64,000 bases of DNA from JBCBJX01 sp964342855 (GCA_964342855.1 CAYFIB010000012.1:1-64000), one strand, 5' to 3'; shown: positions 17,731 to 26,336, counted from the first letter of the stretch. Program-made: numbers and translations. Notes: generated from the letters alone by a model not told the origin.

Positions 17731-18170
17731 TGGGCCACTACATCCTCCGCGTCGTCACCAAAATCCTGTTCGCGCCGATCCTTCTGTTCGCGCTCTATGT
17801 TCAGTTTCACGGCGACTACGGGCCGGGCGGCGGCTTTCAGGCGGGCGTCATCTTCGCGGTCGCCTTCATTCTGCATGCCCTGGTGTTCGGCGCTGAAGAG
17901 ACGCGCAAAATCGCGCCGGAAGGCGTCCTGCGCGTGCTGATGGTTCTCGGCGTTCTCATTTATGCCGGAACCGGCGTCGCGACCATGCTCCTCGGCGCGC
18001 CCTTTCTCGGCTATGACGCGATCGTTCCTGAAAGCACGCACCATGCGGGCCAACACTACGGCATTCTGATCGTCGAGCTCGGCGTCGGGATCGCCGTCGC
18101 ATCCACCATGCTCACCATCTTCTACCACTTCGTCGGCCGCGAGCCCGAAATCGACAGCGCGGACTGGTAG
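17730..18170 (+). CDS. mrpB: Mrp antiporter subunit B
   Basis: A 146-residue four-helix membrane protein with the MnhB signature: ILFAPILLFALYVQFHGDYGPGGGFQAG early (about residues 12-40), and HHAGQHYGILIVELGVGIAVAS (about 103-124). It would sit between the MrpA C-terminal-like and MrpC subunits in the membrane arm. It is separated from mrpC by only three bases. Confidence 0.94.
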   Translation: MGHYILRVVTKILFAPILLFALYVQFHGDYGPGGGFQAGVIFAVAFILHALVFGAEETRKIAPEGVLRVLMVLGVLIYAGTGVATMLLGAPFLGYDAIVPESTHHAGQHYGILIVELGVGIAVASTMLTIFYHFVGREPEIDSADW

Positions 18171-18173
18171 GCG

Positions 18174-18788
18174 ATGCTGGAATTCATTCTCGAGCGCTAC
18201 AACTACTGGATCGTCATCATCCTGATGATGGCAGGGCTCTATATCGTCTTCGCGCGCGGCAACCTCGTGAAGAAGCTGATCGGGCTCAACCTGTTCCAGA
18301 CGTCCGTCTTCATCTTCTACATCACCCTTGGGAAGGTGGCCGGCGGCACCGCGCCGATCCTGATCGGCGGCCACGGCGGCGGACATGGGGACGAGCACGG
18401 CGCCGAACATGGCGCGGAGGCCGGACACGCCGTCGACGCTGCGCACGCAGCCGACACGTCACACGCCAATAACGCCGCCCACGCGGCGGAACAGGGCGCG
18501 GAAGAGGTCGCGCACCATGCGGCGGAGGCGGCCCATAGCGCCGCCGACTACGCCCATGACGCCGCGCACGCCGCGACGGAGACGGTCGCCGAAGTCGTTT
18601 ACTCGAACCCGCTGCCGCACGTTCTCATTCTGACGGCCATCGTCGTCGGCGTTGCGACCACGGCGGTGGGGCTCTCCCTCGCCGTGCGCATTCGCGAGGC
18701 CTACGGAACGGTTGAAGAAGACGAACTTGACGACATGGACTACGAAGCGGAGTTCGGCGTTCCCGAACCGCAAGGGGAGGGCGCGTAG
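18174..18788 (+). CDS. mrpC: Mrp antiporter subunit C (NuoK-like) with a histidine/alanine-rich insertion
   Basis: NuoK/MrpC-type three-helix subunit. Helices lie at about 12-28, 38-62 and 150-170, with the family motifs GLNLFQTSVFIF and PLPHVLILTAIVVG. At 204 residues it is much longer than the usual 110-125. The excess is an inserted loop (about 65-141) between helices 2 and 3, made largely of Ala, His, Glu and Gly, with 13 histidines in GGHGGGHG, HAADTSH and similar units. An acidic C-terminal tail (EEDELDDMDYE) is also present. The loop may bind metal or act as a proton antenna; that is inference. Confidence 0.9.
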   Translation: MLEFILERYNYWIVIILMMAGLYIVFARGNLVKKLIGLNLFQTSVFIFYITLGKVAGGTAPILIGGHGGGHGDEHGAEHGAEAGHAVDAAHAADTSHANNAAHAAEQGAEEVAHHAAEAAHSAADYAHDAAHAATETVAEVVYSNPLPHVLILTAIVVGVATTAVGLSLAVRIREAYGTVEEDELDDMDYEAEFGVPEPQGEGA

Positions 18789-20308
18789 TGGCCGGCCCCG
18801 TCGAGACATACTCGTTCGTCGATCAACTGCCGGCGCTGCAGATCGTCGTTCCGCTGGTCGCCGCGCCGATCACGATCCTCATGCCGAAGGGCCGTGCCCC
18901 GTGGGCCTGGGCGTGCCTCGTCGCCGCCGCGACGTTCCTGATCTCGCTCGGTCTGTTGCATGAGGTCGTCGCCCATGGCGTGATCTCCTACAAACTCGGC
19001 GGCTGGGCGCCGCCCTGGGGCATCGAATATCGCATCGATCTGGCGAACGCGCTCGTCCTCGCGCTCGTCTCAGGGATCGCGGCGTTCGTCATGCCGTTCT
19101 CGTACCGATCGATCATCACCGAGATCGACGAGCGTCAGATCCCGTTTTTCTACGCCGCGCTCCTCATCTGCATGACGGGTCTTCTCGGCGTCACGATCAC
19201 CGGCGACGCCTTCAACGTCTTCGTCTTCCTCGAGGTCTCCTCGCTCGCCACGTACGCCCTCGTGGCCATGGGCGGGCGCCATGACCGGCGGGCCCTGCAC
19301 GCCGCGTTCAACTATCTCGTCATGGGGACGATCGGCGCGACCTTCTTCGTCATCGGCCTTGGCCTCCTCTATCAGGCGACCGGCACGCTCAATATGGCGG
19401 ACATCCGCGACAAGCTGGAGGGCCTGGACAATCGCGTCGTGCAGGCGGGCTTCGCCTTCATCGTCGTCGGCATCGGGCTGAAGCTCGCCATGTTCCCGCT
19501 GCATCTGTGGCTGCCGAACGCCTATGCGCACGCGCCGTCGGCGGTGACGGCCTTCATCGCGGCGACGTCCACCAAGGTCGCGGTCTACGTCATCATCCGC
19601 TTCCTCTTCACGGTGTTTCCTCAGGACACCTCCTTCGAGCAGGCGGCTCTGACTTATGTGCTCCTGCCGCTCGGGGTGATCGGCATGTTCGCCGCTTCGC
19701 TCGTCGCGGTGTTCCAGTCGGACGTGAAGCGCATGCTGGCGTACTCTTCGGTCGCACAGATCGGCTACATGCTGCTGGGGATCGGCCTTGGCTCGGTCGA
19801 CGGCGTCGCCGCGGCGCTCGTCCACCTCGTCAATCACGGCCTCATGAAAGCGGCGCTCTTCATGTCGGTCGCCTGCGTCATGCTGCGTCTCGGCGCGCGC
19901 CATATCGATGCGTTCGCCGGGCTCGCGAGGCGCATGCCGTGGACGGCGTCGGCGTTCATCGTTTCAGGGCTCTCCCTCGTCGGCGTGCCGCTGACGGTCG
20001 GGTTCGTCTCCAAATGGCAGCTTCTGAAGGCGAGCTTCGCCGGCGGCGCGCCGTGGGCGGGCTTCCTCATCGTCGCGAGCTCGTTGCTCGCGGTCATCTA
20101 TATCGGCCGCATCATCGAGATGATGGTGCTGCGCGAGGCGCCAAGCGAGGGGCCCTACGCAAAGCCGGTGAAAGAGGCGCCGCTGGAGATGCTCATCCCC
20201 ATGTGGATCCTCGTCGCGGCGAACATCTATTTCGGTCTGCGCACGGAGTTCACCGCCGGGCTCGCCCTGAAGGCGGCTGAAGCGCTCTTCGGCGTCGGGG
20301 GCGGCTGA
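18788..20308 (+). CDS. mrpD: Mrp antiporter subunit D (ND2/4/5 family), first copy
   Basis: A 506-residue proton-translocating subunit of the NuoL/M/N family with about 14 transmembrane helices. It has the conserved VFVFLEVSSLATYALVA glutamate region (about 140), the KLAMFPLHLWLPNAYAHAP lysine/histidine motif (about 230-248), and VKRMLAYSSVAQIGYM (about 315-330). The GTG start at 18788 overlaps the mrpC stop and the stop overlaps the next gene by one base. This is the best match to classical MrpD among the three ND-type genes here. Confidence 0.92.
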   Translation: MAGPVETYSFVDQLPALQIVVPLVAAPITILMPKGRAPWAWACLVAAATFLISLGLLHEVVAHGVISYKLGGWAPPWGIEYRIDLANALVLALVSGIAAFVMPFSYRSIITEIDERQIPFFYAALLICMTGLLGVTITGDAFNVFVFLEVSSLATYALVAMGGRHDRRALHAAFNYLVMGTIGATFFVIGLGLLYQATGTLNMADIRDKLEGLDNRVVQAGFAFIVVGIGLKLAMFPLHLWLPNAYAHAPSAVTAFIAATSTKVAVYVIIRFLFTVFPQDTSFEQAALTYVLLPLGVIGMFAASLVAVFQSDVKRMLAYSSVAQIGYMLLGIGLGSVDGVAAALVHLVNHGLMKAALFMSVACVMLRLGARHIDAFAGLARRMPWTASAFIVSGLSLVGVPLTVGFVSKWQLLKASFAGGAPWAGFLIVASSLLAVIYIGRIIEMMVLREAPSEGPYAKPVKEAPLEMLIPMWILVAANIYFGLRTEFTAGLALKAAEALFGVGGG

Positions 20309-21828
20309 TGATCAACCTCACCCCCGAGCACGCGATCCAGATCGCTTTCATCATCCCGCTGGTCGGTTTCGCGACGATCTGGTTCGCGGCGAAGTCCTCC
20401 GACAATCTGCGCGAAGCGGCGACGCTGACGACCGGCGTCTCGCTCTTCTTCGTCGTTCTCGGCCTCTTCGGCTTCGTCGCCTCGGGCGAGCGGCCGGAAT
20501 GGTCCGCCTTCGACATTCTGCCGGGCGTCCCGCTCGCTTTCCGCATCGAGCCGCTGGGCGCCTTGTTCGCGCTCATCGCGTCGGGGCTTTGGATCGTCAA
20601 TTCGCTCTATTCGATCGGTTACATGCGCGGGAACAAGGAGAAGCACCAGACGCGCTTCTACATGTCCTTCGCCGTCGCCATCGCCTCGGCCATCGGCGTC
20701 GCGTTTGCGGCGAACCTCCTCACCCTGTTCATTTTCTATGAAGTGCTGACGCTCTCGACCTTTCCGCTCGTCACCCACAAAGGCGATGAGAAGGCGAGGA
20801 AGGGCGGGCGGATCTATCTCGGCATCCTGATGGGGACGTCCATCGGGCTTCTCCTGCCGGCCATCGTGTGGACCTACGCCATCGCGGGCACGACGGACTT
20901 CGCCGTAGGCGGGATCCTCGCGGGCAAGGTCGATGAGGCGGGGCCGGTGCTGCCGCTGCTCCTCGCGCTCTTCGCTTTCGGCATCGGCAAGGCCGCGTTG
21001 ATGCCGGCGCACCCCTGGCTGCCGAACGCCATGGTCGCGCCGACGCCGGTCTCGGCGTTCCTGCACGCCGTCGCCGTCGTGAAAGCGGGCGTTTTCTCGG
21101 TTCTGAAGATCGTCGTCTATGTTTTCGGGATCGACCTTCTCGCCGATACGGGCGCTTCGGACCTTCTCGCCTGGGTCGCGGGCGGCTCGATCATCCTCGC
21201 TTCGGCGATCGCGATGACGCAGGACAATCTGAAGGCGCGGCTCGCCTATTCCACAGTCTCGCAGCTCGGCTACGTCACCCTCGGCGCGATGCTCGCGACG
21301 CAGATGGGCGTCATGGGCGGGGCCCAGCAGATCGCCATGCACGCCCTCGGCAAGATGACGCTCTTCATGTGCGCGGGCGCGATCTACACCGCCGCCCACA
21401 AGTCGAACATCTCCGAAATGGCGGGGCTCGGCCGGGTGATGCCGCTCACCTTCGGGCTCTTCTTCATCGGCGCGTGTTCGATCATCGGCCTGCCGCCGCT
21501 CGGCGGGGCGTGGCCGAAATTCTTCCTCATGCTCGGCTCGGCGGATGCGGGTCAGCAGATGCTCATCTTCGTTCTGATGATCTCGTCGGTGATGAACGTT
21601 CTCTATCTTCTGCCGATCCCGATCCGCGCCTTTTACTTGGCGCCGGACGGCCGGGCGGGCGCGAACGAAGACGGGAAGGGCCGAGCGCTTATCCAGTGGA
21701 ATGAGCTGAAGGAGGCGCCGCTCTTCTGTCTCCTGCCGCCGACGATCACCGCGATCGGGTGCCTCATCCTCTTCTTCCTCGGCGGCGCCCTCTACAATTT
21801 CCTTCTGCCGATCCTCGGAGGCGCGTGA
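20308..21828 (+). CDS. Second ND2/4/5-type proton-translocating subunit of the Mrp operon
   Basis: A 506-residue paralogue of the preceding gene. It has the family motifs FIFYEVLTLSTFPLV (about 140-155), GKAALMPAHPWLPNAMVAPTPVSAFLHAVAVVKAG (about 227-260) and LKARLAYSTVSQLGYV (about 307-322). All key ionisable positions of an active antiporter subunit (Glu in the fifth-helix motif, Lys in GKAALMP, Lys in VVKAG) appear present. It is coupled to its neighbours by start/stop overlap. A second MrpD-like subunit recalls the extra H subunit of archaeal MBS-type complexes. Confidence 0.9.
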   Translation: MINLTPEHAIQIAFIIPLVGFATIWFAAKSSDNLREAATLTTGVSLFFVVLGLFGFVASGERPEWSAFDILPGVPLAFRIEPLGALFALIASGLWIVNSLYSIGYMRGNKEKHQTRFYMSFAVAIASAIGVAFAANLLTLFIFYEVLTLSTFPLVTHKGDEKARKGGRIYLGILMGTSIGLLLPAIVWTYAIAGTTDFAVGGILAGKVDEAGPVLPLLLALFAFGIGKAALMPAHPWLPNAMVAPTPVSAFLHAVAVVKAGVFSVLKIVVYVFGIDLLADTGASDLLAWVAGGSIILASAIAMTQDNLKARLAYSTVSQLGYVTLGAMLATQMGVMGGAQQIAMHALGKMTLFMCAGAIYTAAHKSNISEMAGLGRVMPLTFGLFFIGACSIIGLPPLGGAWPKFFLMLGSADAGQQMLIFVLMISSVMNVLYLLPIPIRAFYLAPDGRAGANEDGKGRALIQWNELKEAPLFCLLPPTITAIGCLILFFLGGALYNFLLPILGGA

Positions 21829-22100
21829 TGGCCCACGGAACGCAGACCCCGGACGATAAAGGCTGGGCGGACAAGCCCGGCTTCATCCGGTTCTTCATGT
21901 ACGGCCTCTACGCCGCCTGCGCGGTCGCAGCGCTGCTCGGCTTCCTCTTTCCGAAGGCGCACCCGCATTTCGCGGCGGAGCGGCTGCCGGTGTTTTTCGC
22001 CGTCTACGGCTTCGTGATGTTCTCGTTCATCGTTCTGGCGGGCCAGCACCTGCGCAAGCTCGTCTCCCGTCCGGAGGGGTATTACGATGAGCGGGAGTAG
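21828..22100 (+). CDS. Small two-helix membrane protein within the Mrp operon
   Basis: A 90-residue protein of unrecognised family with a polar N-terminus (about 1-20), two transmembrane helices (about 25-45 and 52-75) and a charged C-terminus ending KLVSRPEGYYDERE. The ATG at 21828 overlaps the stop of the preceding subunit, and the gene overlaps the next by 14 bases, so it is firmly part of the operon. It could be an accessory subunit placed between the second and third ND-type proteins. The function is not known to me. Confidence 0.8.
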   Translation: MAHGTQTPDDKGWADKPGFIRFFMYGLYAACAVAALLGFLFPKAHPHFAAERLPVFFAVYGFVMFSFIVLAGQHLRKLVSRPEGYYDERE

Positions 22101-23898
22101 TCTGTTGCCGGCGGTTCTGACGCCGGGCGTCCTCTTCACTTTCGGCGCCTTCCTCACCGTGGTGATGCCGGCGGCCTTCCGCCGCCCGGCCATGCTGATC
22201 GTCATCGGCGTCTCGGCGCTGCAGCTCCTCTCGATGCCGCTCGGCGAATACGGCGCGTACTCCCTATTCGGACAGGACCTTCTGTTCGTGCGTTACGACG
22301 CGCTGGCGCGCATTTTCGCCGTGGTCTTCCACATCGCCGCCGCGCTGAACGTCGTCTATGGCTGGCACGTGAAAGACGCGTCCGAACAATGGGCGGCGCT
22401 CGCTTATCCCGGCGCGGCGCTCGGCGGCGTCATGGCGGGCGACTGGATCACCCTCTTCGTGTGGTGGGAGATGGCGGCGCTCACCTCCGTCTTCCTCGTC
22501 TGGTCGCCGCAGACGCGCTCCACGTATCTGTCGGGCTTCCGTTATCTCGCGATCCAGATCGCCTCGGGCGTCGCGCTCCTTGGCGGCGTCGTCCTCCTGT
22601 TCCGTGAGTCCGGCAGCCTCATGTTCGGCGGCTTCGGCGAGATCGGCGTGCTGACGGCCTCCGGTCTCGAACACGCGGCTGACGCGCATGGTGAGGCCCA
22701 TAGCGGCGGGACGACGTGGCGGCTCGCGACCCTTCTCGTCTTCCTGGCTTTCGGTGTGAAGTCGGCGTTTCCGCTCCTCCACAACTGGGTGCAGGACAGC
22801 TATCCGAAATCCTCGCTCACCGGCACGATCATGCTCTCGGTCTTCACGACCAAGCTTGCGGTCTACGCCCTCGCGCGCGGCTTCGCGGGGACGCAGGAGC
22901 TCGTCGTCATCGGCGCGGTGATGACGATCTTCCCGATCTTCTTCGCCCTGATTGAAAACGATCTGCGCAAGGTGCTCTGCTACTCCATCAACAACCAGGT
23001 GGGGTTCATGGTGGTCGGCGTCGGCGTCGGCTCAGCCATGTCCGTGAACGGCGCCGTCGGCTACGCCTTCTGCAACATCATCTTTGAAAGCCTGCTCTTC
23101 ATGGGCGTCGGCGCGGCGGCCTATCGGGTCGGCTCGACCAAGGCGACGGACCTTGGCGGGCTCTACCGCACCATGCCGCTCACCATGCTGTTCACGCTGG
23201 CGGGCGCCTTCTCCATCGCCGCGTTCCCGCTCTTCGCCGGGTTCGTCACCAAAGGGCTCATCATCGACGGCGTCGCCGAAGAGCACCTCATGGTCATCTG
23301 GCTCGTTCTCCTCTTCGCTTCGGCGGGGGCGCTGGAGCACTCCGGCATCAAGATCCCGTACTTCACCTTCTTCGCGCATGACTCCGGCAAGCGTCCGCAG
23401 GAAGCGCCGCTGCACATGCTGCTCGCCATGGGCTTCTCGGCGGTCGCCTGTCTCGCCATCGGCCTCGCGCCGGAGACGCTCGTCTATCCGCTGATGCCGT
23501 TCCAGGAGCAGATCGCCGACTATCATCCGTACGCCATGTACCATGTGGTCGAGCAGCTGCAGCTTCTTCTGTTCGCGACCCTCGCCTTCGCGCTTCTCAT
23601 CAAGTTCAAGCTCTATCCGCCGGAAATTCCGTCCACGAACCTCGACTTCGACTGGCTCTGGCGCGTGCCGGGGCGGGCGGTGTTCGGATGGGGAGTCGCG
23701 GCGACGGCGGCTGTCTGGCGGCTTGTCTGGGGCGGCTTTACGGGCTGGGTCGGCGGCGTCGTCGACCGGGTTTACGCCCTGCACGGACCGCAGGGGCGCC
23801 TCGCGCGGTCCTGGCCCATCGGCTCCATGGCTCTCTGGACGGCGGTTCTGCTCGGCGCGGCGCTTATCTTGTCCTTTATTTCGCCTCTCCTTTTTTAG
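22087..23898 (+). CDS. Third ND2/4/5-type proton-translocating subunit of the Mrp operon
   Basis: A 603-residue NuoL/MrpD-type subunit with extra C-terminal helices and a long final segment. Key motifs are LFVWWEMAALTSVFLVW (about 122-138), GVKSAFPLLHNWVQDSYPKSS (about 222-242) and LRKVLCYSINNQVGFMVVGVG (about 292-312). It differs from the two preceding copies in having HNW instead of HxWLP after the conserved lysine. The C-terminal region (about 500-600) carries two or three further hydrophobic segments. It is the last gene of the operon. No clear terminator follows. Confidence 0.9.
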   Translation: MSGSSLLPAVLTPGVLFTFGAFLTVVMPAAFRRPAMLIVIGVSALQLLSMPLGEYGAYSLFGQDLLFVRYDALARIFAVVFHIAAALNVVYGWHVKDASEQWAALAYPGAALGGVMAGDWITLFVWWEMAALTSVFLVWSPQTRSTYLSGFRYLAIQIASGVALLGGVVLLFRESGSLMFGGFGEIGVLTASGLEHAADAHGEAHSGGTTWRLATLLVFLAFGVKSAFPLLHNWVQDSYPKSSLTGTIMLSVFTTKLAVYALARGFAGTQELVVIGAVMTIFPIFFALIENDLRKVLCYSINNQVGFMVVGVGVGSAMSVNGAVGYAFCNIIFESLLFMGVGAAAYRVGSTKATDLGGLYRTMPLTMLFTLAGAFSIAAFPLFAGFVTKGLIIDGVAEEHLMVIWLVLLFASAGALEHSGIKIPYFTFFAHDSGKRPQEAPLHMLLAMGFSAVACLAIGLAPETLVYPLMPFQEQIADYHPYAMYHVVEQLQLLLFATLAFALLIKFKLYPPEIPSTNLDFDWLWRVPGRAVFGWGVAATAAVWRLVWGGFTGWVGGVVDRVYALHGPQGRLARSWPIGSMALWTAVLLGAALILSFISPLLF

Positions 23899-24058
23899 AG
23901 GCTCAATTATCTAATCGTTCACCAAGATTAAGCGGTCCTTGATTTGGACTCGCTATGGTCGTGTTGGGCTAAAAACTTATCCTCGGGGTTGTATTCTTGG
24001 CGTTCACTGTCCCGCGTTAGTCGCAGAGGTTGCGGCGGCGTACGGTGAGGTGAAGGCG

Positions 24059-24499
24059 ATGTCGATCGAGATCGAGAGTTCCGCGCGAAACGCGCGACGA
24101 TGCAAAGCAGCGGTGCGCGCGGTGAAGCTCGTGACGGCGGAGGCGTTCGGCGTCTCGCTCGACGAGCTGGACGCGCCGACCCGCTCCAAGGCGCATATCG
24201 CCTTCGCCCGGCAGACGGCGATGTATCTCGCGAATGTCGTCTGCAGCTACTCGCTCACCGACGTCGCGCAGGCGTTCGGACGTGATCGGACGACCGTTTC
24301 GCACGCCTGTCATCTCATTGAAGACCGCCGCGATGACGACGCGTTCGACCAACTTCTGGACCGCCTTGAAGATGAAGTGAGCGCCGCCCTGCGCGTGGAG
24401 GCGGACTGGCGGGAACCCGCGCGTTTGGAGACGAAGTCGGCGATGCCGTTCCTCTTGCCGGGCTTTGCGTCGCGCGCTGAGATCGGAGCGCGCGCATGA
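24059..24499 (+). CDS. DnaA C-terminal (domain IV)-like DNA-binding protein
   Basis: A 146-residue protein whose centre (about residues 40-90) matches the DnaA domain IV helix-turn-helix: ARQTAMYLANVVCSYSL, then DVAQAFGRDRTTVSHAC, the DnaA-box recognition signature with D-R-T-T-V-S-H. It has no AAA+ domain, so it is not an initiator itself. Stand-alone DnaA-C proteins are found in Rhizobiales and relatives as regulators of unclear target. The ATG at 24059 with GGTGAGGTGAAGG upstream is preferred to an upstream in-frame TTG at 23939. The stop overlaps the next gene by four bases. Confidence 0.85.
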   Translation: MSIEIESSARNARRCKAAVRAVKLVTAEAFGVSLDELDAPTRSKAHIAFARQTAMYLANVVCSYSLTDVAQAFGRDRTTVSHACHLIEDRRDDDAFDQLLDRLEDEVSAALRVEADWREPARLETKSAMPFLLPGFASRAEIGARA

Positions 24500-24882
24500 G
24501 CGCCGATCCCATCGCCCGCCTCTCGCGCGGCGGCGCGGGGCGCGCGCCGGTGCTTGCGACCCGGCATCTGGCGGCGGCGGATCGTCTGCGGTCGGACTTC
24601 GCCTCCGCGCTCGCCGCTCCGCGCCTTTCAACGCGCTATGAGCCCCGTCTGGAAACGCGCGCCACCAGCGCGCCGGAAGACGCCTTCGGCGTCGAGGCGC
24701 GCCGACGGCTCGACCGCGCGCTCTACGGCGTCGGCGAAGATGCGCGCGCGGCTCTTGTCCGCGTGGTGCTGGAGGAGAGGGGGCTAGAGGATCTGGAGGC
24801 CGAGCAGGGTTGGCCGCGCCGGTCGGGCAAGATCATCGTCCGCATGGCCCTCGACGCGCTCGCGAGCCACTACGGCATGTGA
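24496..24882 (+). CDS. DUF6456 domain protein
   Basis: A 128-residue protein with the C-terminal DUF6456 pattern: FGVEARRRLDRALYGVGEDARAALV, then a GLEDLEAEQGWPRRSGKIIVRMALDALASHYG-like end (about 95-128). The family occurs in Alphaproteobacteria next to helix-turn-helix proteins and is probably nucleic-acid related; no reaction is known to me. It is translationally coupled to the DnaA-C-like gene through a four-base overlap. Its stop abuts the convergent sufE stop with no spacer. Confidence 0.82.
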   Translation: MSADPIARLSRGGAGRAPVLATRHLAAADRLRSDFASALAAPRLSTRYEPRLETRATSAPEDAFGVEARRRLDRALYGVGEDARAALVRVVLEERGLEDLEAEQGWPRRSGKIIVRMALDALASHYGM

Positions 24883-25281
24883 TCAGTCAGCGGCGTACTG
24901 ACGGATGCGCGCGACCATGGAGGCGAGGCCGTTCGCCCGCTGGGCGGAGAGGTGGCCGGCGAGGTCGAGTTTGGCGAACTCGGCGTCCGCATCGATCGCC
25001 GATATCTCAGCGCGCGTCTTGCCGGAAAAAAGCGCGATGAGAAGGGCGACAAGGCCTTTCACGATATGCGCGTCGCTGTCGCCGTCGAAATGGAGCCTGT
25101 CGCCGTCTTCGCGGGCGACAAGCCAGACCTGGCTGGAACAGCCGCGCACCCTGTTTTCTTCCGTGCGCGCCGCCTCGTCGAACTCAGGAAGCTCTCGACC
25201 GAGATCGATCACGTATTTGTAGCGATCCTCCCAGTCATCGAGGAAGGCGATGTCGTCGGCGATGGTCTGAAAATCCGTCAT
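24883..25281 (-). CDS. sufE: SufE-type Fe-S assembly sulfur acceptor
   Basis: A 132-residue SufE/CsdE family protein. The sulfur-accepting cysteine is Cys48 in RVRGCSSQVWL. The C-terminal FSGKTRAEI and HLSAQRANGLASMVARI segments are typical. SufE takes persulfide from the cysteine desulfurase SufS and stimulates Fe-S cluster assembly. No suf operon is nearby, so it stands alone as in many Alphaproteobacteria. The start at 25281 (MTDFQTIADD) is chosen from the family N-terminus over an upstream codon at 25401. Confidence 0.93.
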   Translation of the reverse strand: MTDFQTIADDIAFLDDWEDRYKYVIDLGRELPEFDEAARTEENRVRGCSSQVWLVAREDGDRLHFDGDSDAHIVKGLVALLIALFSGKTRAEISAIDADAEFAKLDLAGHLSAQRANGLASMVARIRQYAAD

Positions 25282-25329
25282 GGCCGCAGAGATAGGCGCA
25301 TCAGGCCAAAAGCGCAGTCCCCCGATACG

Positions 25330-25355
25330 AAAAAAGGCGGCCCGAGGGCCGCCTT
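25330..25355 (-). terminator. Rho-independent terminator after the secreted-protein gene
   Basis: On the minus strand, AAGGCGGCCC and GGGCCGCCTT form a 10-bp stem with a two-base gap as loop (effectively a tighter stem with a 4-base loop), followed by a T-run. It lies 22 bases past the stop of the gene at 25377-26336 and before the start of sufE. Confidence 0.88.
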
Positions 25356-25376
25356 CATTCCTGAGATGCGGCGTTC

Positions 25377-26336
25377 TTACTGAACGACGCCGCCGACGCA
25401 CGCGCTAATGTCGTTGAGCGCGTGGTTGCCGATGCAGAAGGCTTCTTCAAACGGCGCGTTGGTCGCCGAGATGCAGGCGTCGAGATTGGCCTGCGCCAGC
25501 GAGACGCAACGCCCGCCGCGGGTGTTCTTGCCGAAGGTCGACACCAGTTCCGGCGTCAGGTCGCCGAGGGCGTAGCGCGTGGCGAGGTACATGACGCGGT
25601 CGAGCGTGGTGTCGGCTTTGGCGTCCTGTTGCGGGGCGCCGACGGCGGCCGTCGACCATGCAGGCGTCCAGTCCGCGTCCGCGCTCGCGAGCGAAGGCGC
25701 GACGACGCCGCGGCTCTGCGACGGTGAGAGCGCGCCGGTGCGCGCCGCGCCGCGGGAGGCGCGGTAGGCTTTCGCTTCCGCGATGCGTTCGCCGGCGGAG
25801 GCGGCGAGTTTGGTTTCGCCCCAGCTCGTTTTCTGCATGGCGTAGGCCTGCTCCTGGAAGGTCGCGCCAAGAGCGGCGATGGCGCGGGCGTCGCGCGCAG
25901 CCATGATCAGCACCTGCTCGACCGCTTCGCGCGCGCCCGGCACGCTCGCCGGCGTGCGCGGGTCGGCGTTGAGGCGGGCGACGAATTCGGCGCGGGATTT
26001 CTTTTTGCCCGCGACCTTGCGCATGCCGTCGGCGAAGGCGGGCGTGTCGGCCGCGACGAGGGCGGCGTAGGCGATCCAGCCATCGGCGAAGGCTTGCGCA
26101 TCATGACCGGCGAGGCGCTTGTGCGCTTCGCGGACATCGGCCGGCCCGTTGAAGCCCGCGGCTTTCACGTGGTCGACGTCTGAACGATAGCGGACATAGT
26201 TCGCGGCCGAGGCTTCCAGCGCGGTCTGCGAGGGCTGGGCGAGGGTCTGGGCGGAAGCGCCGAGACCCGCGAGGGCGGTGGCGGCGAATACGGTGAGACC
26301 CGCGCGAAGGCGGCGGGCGGTGGCGGACTTGGTCAT
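25377..26336 (-). CDS. Secreted protein of unknown function with C-terminal cysteine pairs
   Basis: A 319-residue protein that I do not recognise. It has a signal peptide (about 1-30, ending ASAQ) and an Ala-rich helical body. The C-terminal 60 residues hold four cysteines (in GRCVSL, DACISA, AFCIGN and SACVGG), suggesting two disulfides in the periplasm. The start at 26336 (MTKSATARR) gives a normal signal peptide; the longer reading from 26390 does not. It has its own terminator and stands alone. Confidence 0.75.
   Translation of the reverse strand: MTKSATARRLRAGLTVFAATALAGLGASAQTLAQPSQTALEASAANYVRYRSDVDHVKAAGFNGPADVREAHKRLAGHDAQAFADGWIAYAALVAADTPAFADGMRKVAGKKKSRAEFVARLNADPRTPASVPGAREAVEQVLIMAARDARAIAALGATFQEQAYAMQKTSWGETKLAASAGERIAEAKAYRASRGAARTGALSPSQSRGVVAPSLASADADWTPAWSTAAVGAPQQDAKADTTLDRVMYLATRYALGDLTPELVSTFGKNTRGGRCVSLAQANLDACISATNAPFEEAFCIGNHALNDISACVGGVVQ

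Noticed and set aside
20227..21399. A 390-codon minus-strand frame opposite the second ND-type subunit
   Set aside because: Highly charged, repetitive product with no hydrophobic core; antisense shadow of a membrane protein gene.
23883..23902. GCCTCT/AGAGGC inverted repeat at the end of the Mrp operon
   Set aside because: The T-run is in the loop, not after the stem, so it is not a normal terminator; only six base pairs.
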